DNA of 64,000 nucleotides from Choristoneura fumiferana (GCF_025370935.1 NC_133500.1:2272248-2336247), one strand, 5' to 3'; positions 1 to 12,240 are shown, numbered from the stretch's first letter. Program-made: numbers and translations. Notes: generated by a model not told the origin, from the sequence alone.

Positions 1-99
1 ATAGCAATAGTGTTTAGGCTGTGCGCTATTGACATATAACACACGTGCGTTGGTCTCAGTCAAGTCATTCACGTTAGGTTCACTTAATCTAGTTTGCTA
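1..99 (-). repeat. Dispersed repeat matching the right flank of the gap
   Basis: These bases are, by eye, the reverse complement of 47647-47742 with only a few differences, for example around the shared block TCATTCACGTTAGGTTCACT. It is a fragment of an unidentified dispersed repeat cut by the window edge. No coding sequence is visible. Confidence 0.7.
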
Positions 100-791
100 A
101 TGTCTTTCGAACTCGAAACAACAGAACGATTTGAATCTTCAAGAAAACGGAAAAAAAACCGACGAGGCCCGAGCGACATTAACATTCTTCGTTGTGTTAC
201 TGTTACTGTTTTAATTTTGTAGGTTTACAAGAGTTCTTTGGACCATGCATGGGGCTAAAAAAGAAAACCTTGGATTTTAAGCCCAAGTCAACCCTGTAGA
301 TTACAATACATAACACCACTGCACGAAAATAAAATTTAGAAATACATATTACATATTTTATAAACTTTTACAACTTGGAACATGATTGACACGGAATTTT
401 CTTTCATTTATAAAATTTATAAGTCTTACAAGCGGGATGGGCCCGTTGCGCTATCCATCGGGGAAATCTTCTGAGATGATGAACGAGTTGATGAGACGGC
501 GCGTCAGAGCGGGGGGTCATCCGACCCGCCAGACCTAGTTGGGTATTGCCAACAACGTTACTGTTTACTATGCAATGTCTGGGTTACGCGTTTGTTTTTG
601 TTTTTATTTTCGGACTGTTAATGTTTCTTAGAACCAAAACTTTTGGACTATGCAAAGGCCATGTTAGTTAACAGCTAGCAGGGAGACGAGCGATATAACG
701 GCGTGGGAAAGGCACTCAATGGTGCGTGCATCCTGCGAATTAATGTGTCATCAGACATACACAACGAATGAGAGGTAATTTAAGTATTACA

Positions 792-1224
792 CAGGGTTCG
801 AAAATATCCGATATATATCAAAAGTTTGATATACTTATATCCATTTTGTATGAAAGACATTAAGTAAAATTGTTTCTGCACTTTATCAATTACTTTCTTT
901 GTAAAAAATAAAAGAATAAACACAACAAAAACTTAATCTTTCGTAACGAAATTTTACTGACACGACTGACGCCATTAACGCCGACAGAAGTGTTGCCATT
1001 AATGGATTAGAACCTACTATTAGGAAGTATCTTTTAACTACTCCAACGCCATCTACATTTGGGAAGTAGAAATACAGTAACAAAGGCCAAAAACTAGCCA
1101 AAAACTACTTAATAATATCAAATTTTGAAACCAATTTTTGTATTGATATATATCATAAAAAAACATTTCATATATATCGGATATATCATGATATATATCC
1201 ATTGATATACATCCTCGAACCCTG
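792..1224. mobile_element. hAT-type MITE, 433 bp
   Basis: Ends CAGGGTTCGA and TCGAACCCTG are perfect 10-bp inverted repeats. The flanks are GTATTACA (784-791) and GTATTACG (1225-1232), an 8-bp target duplication with one mismatch. Subterminal stretches rich in ATATCCGATATATATC are also inverted between the two ends. There is no transposase ORF, so it is non-autonomous. CAGGG-type ends with 8-bp duplication are typical of the hAT superfamily. Confidence 0.8.
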
Positions 1225-1443
1225 GTATTACGTAAGCCCCAACTTCTCTTGTCAGGCCTGTGGGCGAACACGTCGCTCTCGCATCGGTCTAGTCAGCCAC
1301 CAAAGTAGCGTATAGGCTTGATGATGATGAAGCCCCAAAAGGGGCTTATTTTTGATGACATAGGAGACGGGGAGGGGGCATGAATAGTGTAAAAATACTT
1401 AAGAGCATTTCTAACGCTTCATAAATAAATATGTACCGCAGAC

Positions 1444-1532
1444 GCGTATTCCAACGTAATAAGGCCGTAGTAACATATTTCTGATTGGTTCGATTAGGTA
1501 CATATTTTTGCATTAACGTACAACACCGAACC
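1444..1532. repeat. Truncated MITE copy related to 42804-42939
   Basis: The segment resembles the right part of the element at 42804-42939: both contain 'AATAAGGCCGT' followed by 'AACATATTT' and later 'TACTTATTTTTGCA'-like sequence. The left terminal repeat is not recognisable. Nothing else is visible between 1233 and 1790. Confidence 0.5.
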
Positions 1533-1793
1533 CCGTAATGTCGAAATTTTATGGATCTAGTCGCAATCAGGGGTCATTTATAAATTACTTCACGCTTCCC
1601 AACGCACTGCGTGGGACTATGGCCCAAGATGAGGACTTCAGTGGCGGCATGATGATGATGATTTTAGGAGATATCTGCGGCAATATTATTTTTGTGACGC
1701 ATAAACAAAGTAATTGTGATTTTTACTTTAATAACTTTCGCATTTGCACAAAATTTCACAAAAGAATTACTTCTTAGATCTCCTTTTCAATAA

Positions 1794-1940
1794 CGAAATG
1801 GACGGATAACCTGGTTTAAGCCGCGGGTCTTCGGTGGATAGGTACAGGCCGCTTCAACTGAAGAACTTGGAGGTCTATGGGGGAGGCCTATGTTCAACAG
1901 TGACTACACTACAGCTAATATGATAGTGATGATGATTGCA
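1794..1940 (+). mobile_element. LINE (RTE-like) 3' end fragment
   Basis: Contains the typical RTE C-terminal coding and tail sequence: 'ATGGACGGATAACCTGG', then 'TTGGAGGTCTATGGGGGAGG', 'CCTATGTTCAACAGTG', and a GATGATGATTG tail. It is 5' truncated and carries frame breaks, so it is a dead copy. The same family is seen at 24983-25034, 27535-27893 and, inverted, at 4618-4737 and 34186-34226. Confidence 0.75.
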
Positions 1941-2383
1941 TTCTTTTAAGTTTCAGACCTAAATACTTCTAATAAAATAAACAACCAGTTCGCACGTGGA
2001 CTTCTTAAGACGATATTAAAACGATATTTCCTTTAGGAAATAAATATCCACGGACCCTTTTAGGCTAGGGCCAATTAGACATAAAATACTAGAGCGATCC
2101 CTGTTTATTTATAGCGAACACGTGCTCATGAAAGTATATTAACTTGTTAACTGTTCTTAGACGCGTGAGACGCATTATATTTATAGTTAACGTAAGTTCC
2201 ATGGAGCTCTTTGGAACCTTTTACAATCAAGTTCATAGTGAGCTTTACGTGAGAGTTACGCGAGATGCTTTAGTTTTAGGGGTGCTCAATCGGTCTAGTT
2301 TCGACATGTTTCTCGATTGCTCTACGTTTTGAACGTCTACGATTAAAATCCAATAATTTCAGGTAACTTGTGATGAAACATAA

Positions 2384-2525
2384 AGCCGAGTTTAGACTTG
2401 CAAGAAAAATCGTGCAAGTTGCATTGCGACGCCATTAAGCCAACGAGTTTAAGTTTGCAGTAGTCAATCGAGCGCCGCAATGTAATGCAACTTGCACGAT
2501 TTTTCTTGCAAGTCTAAACTCGGCT
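2384..2525. mobile_element. Palindromic MITE, TAA target duplication
   Basis: A nearly perfect hairpin: the left arm begins AGCCGAGTTTAGACTTGCAA and the right arm is its reverse complement over about 40 bp. It is flanked by TAA on both sides (2381-2383, 2526-2528), as in PIF/Harbinger elements. It is non-coding. Diverged relatives are at 12371-12408 (left arm only) and 42427-42571. Confidence 0.85.
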
Positions 2526-3237
2526 TAAGCACGGTTATCGGAATACATTAGTTTACTGGATTTACATACAATAAAATTGCCTCAAATAAAACAAAGTCGC
2601 GATTGCAACGAAATTTAAAAGATTGTGTTGAATTCGCCTAACTAATCTATTTAAAAAAAAAACCGTTTTAAATAAAAAAAAAACAACGCGCAGGTATAAC
2701 AAGCGATATACCAAGCAATAAGACAATCTATTGGTCTCTTAGTTCATATTTGGTAAGAAATATCTAATAAATTAATAACCTAGCAAATTTACCTTGCTCC
2801 TCATAGTCAATCAAATAAACCTTTAACAAGAATCCACGAACTCATTACAAACACGACTCCCGAAACTCAATAAAGACTAGGTAAATCATTAAGCATTCTA
2901 GCAACGTAACCAACATTGCTTATACCTATATCTACCTTGCGGATGCCGCAGAAACTTTTCACCTGTCCCCGATGCCGCGTACAGTAAAACTTGGGACGAT
3001 TCTTCCAGAGAAGTCGACATAATTCGACAAAACATCGGAGTTCACGACACTTGTCTTGCGTACACCTGCGAGAGTTCATATTGAATGGTGCCTCGGGAAA
3101 ATTCACTGATAGTTGAGAACTAGGTACACGATAGACAACACTGAAGAACTTTTAGATTTAGACATGGCATCAATTTGTATAGAACATTTTCGTAGTAAAT
3201 GGTTCATTTATCTATATAATACGTGTACATTTATATA

Positions 3238-3372
3238 TTTGAAGGACGACATAGCCCAGTGGTTAGAGAACCTGATTATGAAGCTTGAGTTCCGGGTTCG
3301 ATCCACATCGATACCACAAGCTATACTTATTTTGGGACTAGGTCAATTGGTGTCAAGTGTCCCGTAATATTA
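3238..3372 (+). mobile_element. tRNA-derived SINE, internally deleted
   Basis: The head has a tRNA-like A box (TAGCCCAGTGGTTAGAG) and B box (GGGTTCGATCC). It is followed by a body ending 'GGACTAGGTCAATTGGTGTC'. The same body and head appear in reverse at 47325-47546, and in part at 27915-28068. This copy lacks most of the middle, including the CCAAGACC region. Confidence 0.75.
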
Positions 3373-3595
3373 TTACTATACCTATAAAAGAGTAACGTGA
3401 CTGACTGATTGACAAAAAAGCATAGCTACAACCACAGGAGCTAGAGACTGGAAATTTCAAACACATGTTATTTATAAGCATTACACAGGTGAACAAAAAG
3501 GGCCTCTACTCATGACCACGGCCACTGTAATGTGGGCGAAACGGCGAGGTAATTCATTATTACTCGTTTGTTAGCGTGATAGTAATTAAGAAAAA

Positions 3596-4185
3596 AACGG
3601 CCAAGAGCGTGTCGGACACGCCCGAAATAGGGTTCCGTAGCCATTACGAAAAAATTAAGTAATATTTTTCTAAGGATTTCGTATTTTGTACGGAATATTC
3701 CAAGTTTAGGTATATTTTATACCTTAGGCTGCTATTTACTCTTAAACTACTAATAATTCTCAAGAAAACTTAACCGTTATAGTTTTCGTTGTAAGTTTAA
3801 TATACTTACTGGCATGCTGAATTTTTTCAAGTTCTTCCACCCACTGGTTTAGATTTTAGAGGGGGGGGACGCTCGATTTTAATGAAAATTTGCACTTTAA
3901 AGTTGAATATTTAGCAAACTAATCACTGAATCGAAAAATCGTTTTAGCAACCACATCATGGTTTTAAAAGACCTATCCAACGATACCCCACACTACAATA
4001 TACTCTAAAAAACCTTTTTTTGTTTTTTTTTAATGTACTATTTTGTCGGCATAGTTTACATATATATTCGTGCAAAATTACAGCTTACTAGCATTGATAG
4101 TCCCTGAGCAAAGCCACGGACGGACAGACAGACAGACAGACATGGCGAAACTATAAGGGTTCCGTTTTTGCCATTTAAAAAAAAG
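3596..4185. mobile_element. Dispersed DNA element with GGGTTCCG ends
   Basis: It starts near 'GTGTCGGACACGCCCGAAAT' and 'AGGGTTCCGTAGCCATTACG'. It ends with an (ACGG/ACAG)n run (4117-4141) and 'CGAAACTATAAGGGTTCCG'. The layout matches a very common lepidopteran non-autonomous element that I recall by pattern. There is no ORF of note. The superfamily is not determined. Confidence 0.6.
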
Positions 4186-4617
4186 GGATTTTTAAACTCC
4201 CACAGAATAGAGAGCTAGTTTATTCATCTTAAAAGGAAGCGAGGCCGTGCCGCGCGTTAAAGCTAGTTGTATCTAATATACCTTTATGTATATTACTCTA
4301 AACTTAAACAATTATTAACCATACAAAATACCATAGCATTCATAAGCGTGTCCAACCAAGAAGTTCCGCGTAAGATTTAATCCGCTAAATGTATATCACA
4401 CGGGCATGTTTGATTTGGATTCAAAATTAAATATCAAATTCGGGCTCAGGTAATTCTAACCCTTCCGAAGTTACTTTAAAGCTGATACGCCCCGATAAGT
4501 CTTCGGGGGTTCGGAATTAGCATAATTTTATTAGACAGCGGGTTTGAGGGGCGTTTGGTTTGACGCAGGTGATGAGGCGCCAGTATCTTTGAAACGCGAC
4601 ACGGCGCCGGCGAGGAC

Positions 4618-4737
4618 ACTTTCATCATCATCATCATCAACCAGCAAGAAGACATCCACTCTTAAACAAAGGTTTCCGAACGGCAGAAAGAACGACAACT
4701 TGTCCACCGAGGACCCGCAGTGCTAACGACACCTTTA
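4618..4737 (-). mobile_element. RTE-like LINE 3' end, inverted
   Basis: Read on the minus strand it ends in a (TGA) repeat (+ strand TCATCATCATCATCATCAAC). Upstream of that is the sequence 'GTGGATGTCTTCTTGCTGG', typical of RTE tails. It is short and 5' truncated. Confidence 0.55.
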
Positions 4738-6415
4738 TTTTTACAATGGCGGGAAGTTTGTGCACTTCTCAATATGTGCATGAGTTTCGCAACGGCAGTA
4801 CGACTAGATTCCTTTAAAAATATAGTCAAAACTCGCCAGCAGGCGACAAAACCTATGCAAGAGGGAGGCCGATAGAGGTATTTTTTTACACATACTGTGA
4901 TTTTAGTAAAGATTTGATACATTAACTGATAGCAACTAAACAACGTATGTTGAGGACGGCTGTCCTACCAAGGGTGGCTACCAAGGAGACAGACTAAAAA
5001 AGTACCTACCTAAATACGCCTTGCGTGTTGTCGGTACATATACCTAGACTAGACAATAATGATCACATCATAAAACATATTTTCAATATACATACTTTAC
5101 AAGTGTTATTTATTTATTGCGTGGTATAATTATGCTATTAAAAATGATGTCAACTTATTAGCGGTATAAAATAAAATATGACCAATTTACACAGAAAACT
5201 AAACTTAAAACCAAACAATAATACAAAAAATTAACCTATAAGTAGCTATACCTAGTGCCATCTGCGAAGACGCGTGATTTTATCAAAATTAGACATTAAT
5301 GACATTGTAATAAGAACCACGGCACGAGTCATCGTGAATGACTCTACCTATAGGTACTAAAATATAATCCTTTACAAATTATCGGTTGGTGTCTTTGGTT
5401 CGAGTAAATAATTTGTACAATGCCTTTTCGCCGAATCAGTAAACGAAGCAACTCCAACTAGAAGTTATCAGATACTTTCAACAACAATTGGAATACCTAC
5501 TTAGCTTAATCCTTTGAACTATGGGAAAACTGAGAACTAGGTTACAAAATTATAAATCGATTTAGCTCTACTACTCGTTGAAGAAAGCCACTTTTTATCC
5601 ACGTAACTGGTAAAGTACCTACTACCGAGTCAGCTCTCTCGAACGCCCTTAAATGGCGATGCAAACTCGCTTCGCTACATATCAGGTTGCTTCATACGAC
5701 ACTACCCTCATACCGAGAACACACAAACCAGCTTTCGGAACTCGAAAATTTAGCCGCAATGTTCTTTGGTAAGATTACGACTTCAAAAGTTAACAATTCG
5801 ACTGCAGGTTTGAGTCGTTTATTGCGACTTTCATGGATCGATTTTGATGATAAAATTAATGTTGTGAATTGGTCCATTTAACAAATCTAAAGTAATTAAG
5901 TATTTTACCTCCAGGGGCAAAGTAGTGGCAATTTTTTTATTAAAACAGCAAACATTAAATCATTTTAGACCTCTGTTTTACAGAAAGATAAAGATACTGG
6001 ACGGCGGAGCTTTATTCTAGTTAAAATTTTAAAACACGCAATTTTCCCAGATATTCATTAAGAACAAGCTGAGATGGACCTATTAATATCAGATATTTAT
6101 TTTGATGGAACTCATTAGAAAGAATCGAGAAATTTCCAGTTTCAGGACGGATTTTTAAATAGTATATTTTTGTAAGTCCATATTCAATGCGCGAGACGCT
6201 TTGCGGTAAAGGATAATGCCATACTTAATGCAGTGGGAGTTGAGATTTTTTGCGCAGTCCGAAATATCCGTTACGACAGTTAAGTTGCTATTAACATATT
6301 GCGCGCTTTTGTGATGTCATCGGATAGGTACTTATCGTGCTTCTTGAAGATTCATGTTGTCAGTGGCCAGTTCGCAAGTCAAATAATTCGAAATACAATA
6401 AATTTTCGTTGAAAA
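4738..6415. other. No recognisable feature
   Basis: AT-rich sequence with only short random ORFs on either strand. I see no splice-flanked coding exon and no clear repeat ends here. Confidence 0.5.
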
Positions 6416-6712
6416 CTCGTTTTTAATACAAGCTTTTTTCCCGACTGTACTTTTTGTTAACCATCTTGCATTGTCATCCAAACTATATTTTCCATACCTC
6501 GAGTAGATGCCATTGCCTTTGGAGAATTCCGTCCCGCGGCTACGATCCCGTCTTGACCACCAGAATTTAGTGAAATTAATCTGGTAGTGACCAGATTATT
6601 GAATTGTCACCAAATTTACATAAGCACTTATATCAAGTTTCAGCTCGATCAGATACCTAGATGAAGTGGTTGAAAAATGGTTTACAAATTTTCAACGAAC
6701 AAACAAACCACA
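6416..6712 (+). repeat. About 300-bp dispersed repeat, copy 1
   Basis: Matches 20393-20700 along its length. Shared blocks include 'TTTTTAATACAAGCTTTTTT', 'GCATTGTCA(T/C)CCAAACTA', 'CCAGATTATTG(A/T)ATTGTCAC', and 'ATTTACATAAG' followed by 'TTTCA(A)GT/GCTC'. It is non-coding and of unknown class. Confidence 0.7.
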
Positions 6713-6750
6713 AGCACGAAACGGTAAATTGAACTATCCGATTCCTGAGA

Positions 6751-6874
6751 GGCTACTACGAAATTCGAAAATCGAAGTTCTTATCTTACCGTCCCGCTAA
6801 CGCTTACATTCTTTAATACGAGAGCGAGAGGGATGGTACGATACGAACTTCGATTTTCGAATTTCGCAGTAGCC
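6751..6874. mobile_element. Palindromic MITE (GGCTACT ends)
   Basis: The arms GGCTACTACGAAATTCGAAA and its inverse at the right end (TTTCGCAGTAGCC) form a hairpin of about 35 bp. A second copy is at 25892-26016 and a right half at about 32990-33080. It is non-coding. Confidence 0.75.
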
Positions 6875-7337
6875 CTTCTGTTCGGATCGGAATGCGAAAT
6901 ACGATCACAGACGCCGCGGATGCCAATTCCGGTGCTATCGTCCAATTAAATTTATTAGCTCATTTTCTGCTGAGCTAATACAAAGAGATATTACCACATG
7001 CATGCGTGCAAATTTCGCGTTTCATGTAAACAAGCAGCTGGTGTGCGTAACTATGTTTTTTTTATACATTGACACAAACTCTAGCAAGCTTCAAGGATGT
7101 ATGTGAGGATTCATTGTAGAATATTCTAGGCTTATTCTTGTTCCTACTTTCCTTTTATTTTAATTAATGCATACGTATCAATATTTACTTCAAACACAAT
7201 ACTTTACAGTCACGTGCCTCGATCGCAAGGTTAAAAAAATAAAACAAGTATCCCATTATAGATACAAGGGCAAGTAAACATCGCAAAGGATTGCCCAGTG
7301 ACATGGAAAACTTATACGCGAAATAAAGCCCAATAGA

Positions 7338-7535
7338 TGTTGTATTGTATTGTGAAACTCTTTATTGTACATAAAAACAAATGAAAATAACAGAACACAA
7401 GATAATAAGATGTACAAAGGCGAACTCATCCCTTAAAGGGATCTCTTCCAGTCAACCTTTGAACGATTGACAGGATATCAGACACAAGATTAGACACTAC
7501 GAGTACAATGAAAAGATAAAAAAACGAAATTTTAA
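7338..7535 (-). mobile_element. LINE 3' tail, inverted
   Basis: On the minus strand it reads '...CCCTTTAAGGGATGAGTTCG', 'CCTTTGTACATC', then '...TTTTTATGTACAATAAAGAG' (a polyadenylation signal) and an (ACAAT)n tail. Other copies of this tail are at 29955-30070, 45351-45450 and 58270-58318. Confidence 0.7.
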
Positions 7536-8881
7536 ATTAACTCAAACAATTCATTATAAATATATAGGTACACACTAATACATAATAATAAAGTCAATAA
7601 ACTAATACATATCAAGACAAATAAACTACATGTAAAATACATAATATATACATATACACCACACATACACAAAACAGAACACACAACACTGCCTCTTTAA
7701 GATCTTACGAAGAACTCTCAAGCCAGTACGCCCTTAAGCGATTCCGTAAGGTGGCAACCGACTGTGCCATCATGTGTAGATGTTCATGTTACCGTCATAT
7801 TAAAACATATAGGTATGACGCATTTTCTCTCATTGCCCAAGAAGTAGAACGAGGACGTCACAGATCTGTAAAACAGTGTATTTTGTAAGCGAATTGTTAT
7901 TCTATTTTAGGTAACGCACGGGACGCTACTCTCGTTATCGATTATACTGACGTCACTGCGTTAGGCGATTAATCAAATTGTGTGTTTCACACAGTAACAG
8001 CGCGAGTAAAAAATGGGATACTTTATTTGCTTCCACGTGGCAAAGAGAAATGTGACGATTTATGTAAATTTAAAGAGCAATAATTCATTCTCCAGTGCGC
8101 TCGTAAACATGACGCCTCTTGCCGCTTTTATATTATGTGTTGAAACACGACAGTTACTTCACTACTCATTATTACTTATTAGCTTAAGTAATAGGGCACT
8201 CGACCATCCCATTTCTGTGACATCACATGCCCTATCCTTTAAATTATCAAAGGCCCCTGCAAGTATTTAGCTCTGAGGGTTTTGAGAGGGATATAGACAA
8301 GATATCCGTTATTAGTAGTGTGATAATAATAACATTGATAACAATAGGCTAGATTCCGTAATAGACAGTAATAGTACATTACTGCCGAGGCCGGGAAAAA
8401 GCAATTCGTGGATGAGTAGAGTTTGAAGAAACGCTACATTTACCTAGCCTCGCTCCGCTCAGCTGTTTCCACGAGAACGTTTCTATTGGTTCATGAAAAT
8501 CACATTCCTCGTAACGTAACAAACACATCCTCGCACATCTCTGGTGCAAACGCAGCCTTAGCATTTCCTCACGATATGGCCTCCAAAAACCCATCTCCAG
8601 CTTCAGTTGCATGCAATCGACTCAATTCTGCATGTATTGTATATCCCGAGATATGGTTTATTTTTGTCATGACGGCTTGAGCCCACGCCGTTTCCGTGTC
8701 CGCGATAAAATTAGATCCTGCATCCCGTGACATAACGCGGTGCAGAGATTTTTAATGAACGGCACGCCCTTACCGATTAATTGCCATGGCAACTGATGAC
8801 TCATCGTTATCGTGGAATAAAGCTCTTCATACTGGTACAGCCACCTGTATTAACTCAGTAGATAACAAAAAAAGTCATCAA
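7536..8881. other. No gene seen; mixed low-complexity and one likely repeat
   Basis: The stretch 8400-8620 has a higher GC content and ORFs on both strands. It looks like a dispersed element rather than an exon, since it has no splice-site context or recognisable protein. The remainder is AT-rich with no feature I can name. Confidence 0.4.
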
Positions 8882-9008
8882 ATCAGCCAAATAAGTGGTC
8901 TATCAATTTTTAAACAAGTTCCCATCAAATGAATGTACTAAAGTCGAACTTTCAAGTTGACAGACACGTCTATTGGCATTATTGTTTTGACATGCAAACG
9001 ATTATAGT
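8882..9008. mobile_element. MITE left part, same family as 45981-46155
   Basis: Begins ATCAGCCAAATAAGTGGTCT and continues through 'TTGACAGACACGTCTATTG' and 'GACATGCAAACGATTAT'. It is nearly identical to the left two-thirds of 45981-46155. The right terminal inverted repeat is missing here. Confidence 0.75.
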
Positions 9009-9044
9009 ATACTTGTAACGTGTAGGTATAATTATTGTATCCTG

Positions 9045-9161
9045 AGGCCTTATTGTCTAACTAACACGCGGGCTCTTGCCATCGCTTTCACCGCTTACAG
9101 CGTTACACAGAAAGAAATAATGAATGCAACAGCAAGTGTCCGCGCGGTAGACAATACGGCC
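9045..9161. mobile_element. Palindromic MITE (GGCCTTATTGTCTA ends)
   Basis: The left end AGGCCTTATTGTCTAAC and right end GTAGACAATACGGCC are inverted. The core contains 'CACAGAAAGAA', shared in spirit with 'GACAGAAAGAAG' at 38930. Relatives are at 12249-12372, 38850-38976, 39527-39640 and 45296-45522. Confidence 0.65.
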
Positions 9162-9663
9162 TGGTCACATCCACCGAATGCAATCATGGCATCCAATAGG
9201 GGAGAATGGGTCTTAAATTCCCAATTAAAATTAAATTAGATCGATACCGACATTTTTCGTAATTAATTTCGATGGTTGAAACGCACTGTGATATGTTGTT
9301 CAGTTCAAGAACGTTTTGATACAACCATACTGAAGTCGAAGAGTAAAATTTGTTTCGACAAATTTTAATTTGCTTTAAAGATACACATAGTCAGTACTTA
9401 CCGCAACGAGTAGAGGTTCTTAAATATTTGTTTCTAAATATACCTGTTTTACGGTTTAGGGATTATAAAACAGGCAGCGTATTAAAAAAAACTTAACTAA
9501 TAATAGAATACTCTAAGGACGAGTGTCGTACGTAAGCAGACCGCTATTGCCAAATCCCTATAGGCAACTCGCTTGCACTTTCGGTATTACTTTGATGACA
9601 TTATAGTATTAACTTAGACAACAGTTACAAACGCAGCTGCATACAAATAAAACAGTATTCTTA

Positions 9664-9804
9664 GGGGCTGTTTCACCATCCATTGATTAGTGTTAACTGG
9701 CGGTTAAATGTGATGCTGTCTCTGTCTATTCGAACAAAACAAATAGAGACGGCATCACATTTAACCGTCAGTTAACACTAATCAATGGATGGTAAAACAG
9801 CCCC
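9664..9804. mobile_element. Harbinger-type palindromic MITE, 141 bp
   Basis: The ends GGGGCTGTTTCACCATCCAT and the inverse at the right form a long hairpin, flanked by TTA on both sides (9661-9663, 9805-9807). The copy at 26709-26849 has the same length and high identity, which suggests recent activity. Shorter relatives are at 35470-35615 and 47811-47898. It is non-coding. A 3-bp TWA duplication points to PIF/Harbinger. Confidence 0.85.
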
Positions 9805-9807
9805 TTA

Positions 9808-10804
9808 ATCTACTTATGGCTAGCCTTTTGTTTTTTGCAATGGCTGCCGGTTTACGATAAGAAAAAATAAAGTTTTCAACAGCTCTTTTGTCTACTAATC
9901 CTTTCTTGTATAAACAAAAGATCATAAATATTGGGGAATTTTTTAGGATTTATGAATTAACAGTTTTAGAGTGCCTACTTGGACGTAAGCCGGTTCTATT
10001 GTTTGTACTTAGGTAGCATTGCTGTTGATTTTATTATTTAAAAAATAGTTATTTTTGTTATGTCTGTCTACCTAACGGGCTATTTGGTAGAGCCAGTGTT
10101 AGCTTAAAGCTTGACCGCCTATTGTTTACTATTTTTTAAATTATCTCCTTCATTGTTTCATACATGTTGGGTGGCTTAAAATATGATACCAGTTTTAAAA
10201 ACCCTCTCGTCCTAAATATTGCAAGTTAAAGTAATGAAAAAAAAACAGAAAGGAATAAACTGTTTCATTATAGTTAGCATAAAATTCGATTGACTAAATC
10301 TGACCGCATAAAACTAGGTTTTCCCTTAAAGTTTGTAAATACGAAATAAAATTAGAATACCTATGAACCATGTTTCTTTTTAGATCTCTGGCATTTGTAA
10401 AATCAACGAAACAGGAAAACTAATGTAAAATAATATATCATTTTTATTACATTACTTTCGTGCTTTTCAGCACGCTCTGTCGCACGGATGATGATAAGGA
10501 GTTTGATGAGCAACGACTTACTAGCTAAACAAAATAAAAAAAATCCAACACATAGCTTACCTATCGACAAAAAAAACGTAATTTAGACTTCGAGGATTCG
10601 AACTAGACTAGCGACTGACTTAACTAACGTCATTACTCATTAGTCATTAAACTTGCATAAACGCGTGAGAACTAGCATCACTTTATTACGAATGCAAACT
10701 TATCATATACTCAATATCATGATGCCATTAATAAAGAGTGTTTAATAGGGTAACCCAATAAGTTCTTATCAAATGAAACAACGTAAACAGTAAGTATCTA
10801 CTAC
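9808..10804. other. No recognisable feature
   Basis: AT-rich, short ORFs only, no visible splice-flanked coding stretch. Confidence 0.45.
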
Positions 10805-11030
10805 ATACAACGCACGGGACTTATCACGCTTAACGAGTAATAATAATAATGACCTCGAGGTTTCAGGCACATTTCAGTGCAAGTCAGGAGTGGACTCGCT
10901 CGAGTAGGTCGTGAATCTACTCGTGACCACATCCTCTGGAATGTGGATGTAACGTCGAGGTTATTATTACTTGTTAAACCTGATAAATCCCGGGTATTGT
11001 TGTAGTTATGAGTGAAAATCACGAAAGTTT
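10805..11030. repeat. Dispersed element ending in GTGAAAATCACGAAAGTT
   Basis: Contains 'CGGGACTTATCACGC' near the left end and 'TTATGAGTGAAAATCACGAA' at the right, matching features of 60413-60575. A partial internal inverted repeat is present (AATAATAATAATGACCTCG against CGAGGTTATTATTACTTG). Confidence 0.6.
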
Positions 11031-12119
11031 AAAACATAAAAATAATCTAAAGGTACTTACAACAATGATGATGTCACATCGGCCACCACATAATAATATA
11101 GAGGTAGTATTAAGTGTTTAAGTAATATAAATATAACGTATAAAAATATGCGTCCCGTTTTACGCATGAGTTGGTAGGAAACAGGCGCGGTGGCAGCCTG
11201 AAATTTTGGAGGGGGTCGTAATAATCCATCGCGGCTAGGGGCAAAACATTGCCTTTTTTATTTTGTAAATTTTTAGAATATTTTTCAATTTGACGTGTAA
11301 GATTTTAGGGGGGGAGGGCGGCATGTCCCCTGTGATCCCCCTCCCCTTCGGACCGCGCCTAATAAGAAAACATGTCTAGGAATGAGACCTACCCATAACA
11401 TGATAAGGGAGGAATTTGCGCAAACAAAATGGTAATTCTAATAATATTGCGCCCTTGGATGGATAATAGGTAGGAATGGAAGACAGCACGAAATTGATAC
11501 GTCACAAACAGACAAACAAGTTTGAGCGGCTCAAACTTAAGACGATACACAAAGCTAGAAGCTAACAGTAAACTTAAATAAGTAGTTCCCCAGTCATATT
11601 GAGTGTAATTCTTTACTTTTATTATATTATATAACAGACTTAAATAACTTCATTCAGTTGTGTTCCAATATTACCTATTATATGTAATTTTAATTAAACC
11701 AGATGCCCAACATAGCTTACTCATTGATAGATAAGATTCAATTAACCCACCTAATTTAATTTAACAGTAACAATGTATACATGTTTGTAATCGGTTTTTA
11801 CTTTGAGTCAGTCATTTCAGGAAAAAATATGCAGGAAATACGTAACACTATTAATAAATAACCAAATATAACAGAGTACCTAACTGAAGAGTGAGAATAT
11901 TGACCTAAAAATCTTAACAAAAACAATGACTATGATTCCGAATAGTTCTAATTTAAATCACTAAATAACACTTATAATAATTTACGTTAATAGGGCAAAT
12001 AATCAGAAACTTCTTTGACTTACAAGTTTTAATTTAGTGGCTCGCGCGCATGGAATGAGCTCCTGTATCGAAAAAATCCCGCTTGAAACGGGATTGACGA
12101 ATTGCGTTAAATAAATAAA

Positions 12120-12240
12120 TAATAAAGATCCTTACTAATATGAATATATTATAAATGTGAAAGTGAGTTTGGTTGTTCGTTCCGCTTTCATGTGTTAACT
12201 ACTGAACTGATTGCCATGAAATTTTGAATACATCATATCA
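12120..12240 (-). repeat. Fragment of common element (ATTATAAATGTGAAAGTG end)
   Basis: Resembles the left part of 54652-54880 ('ACTAATATTATAAATGCGAA'), read in the same orientation, and the reverse of 53741-53970. It is 5' truncated and diverged. Confidence 0.5.
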
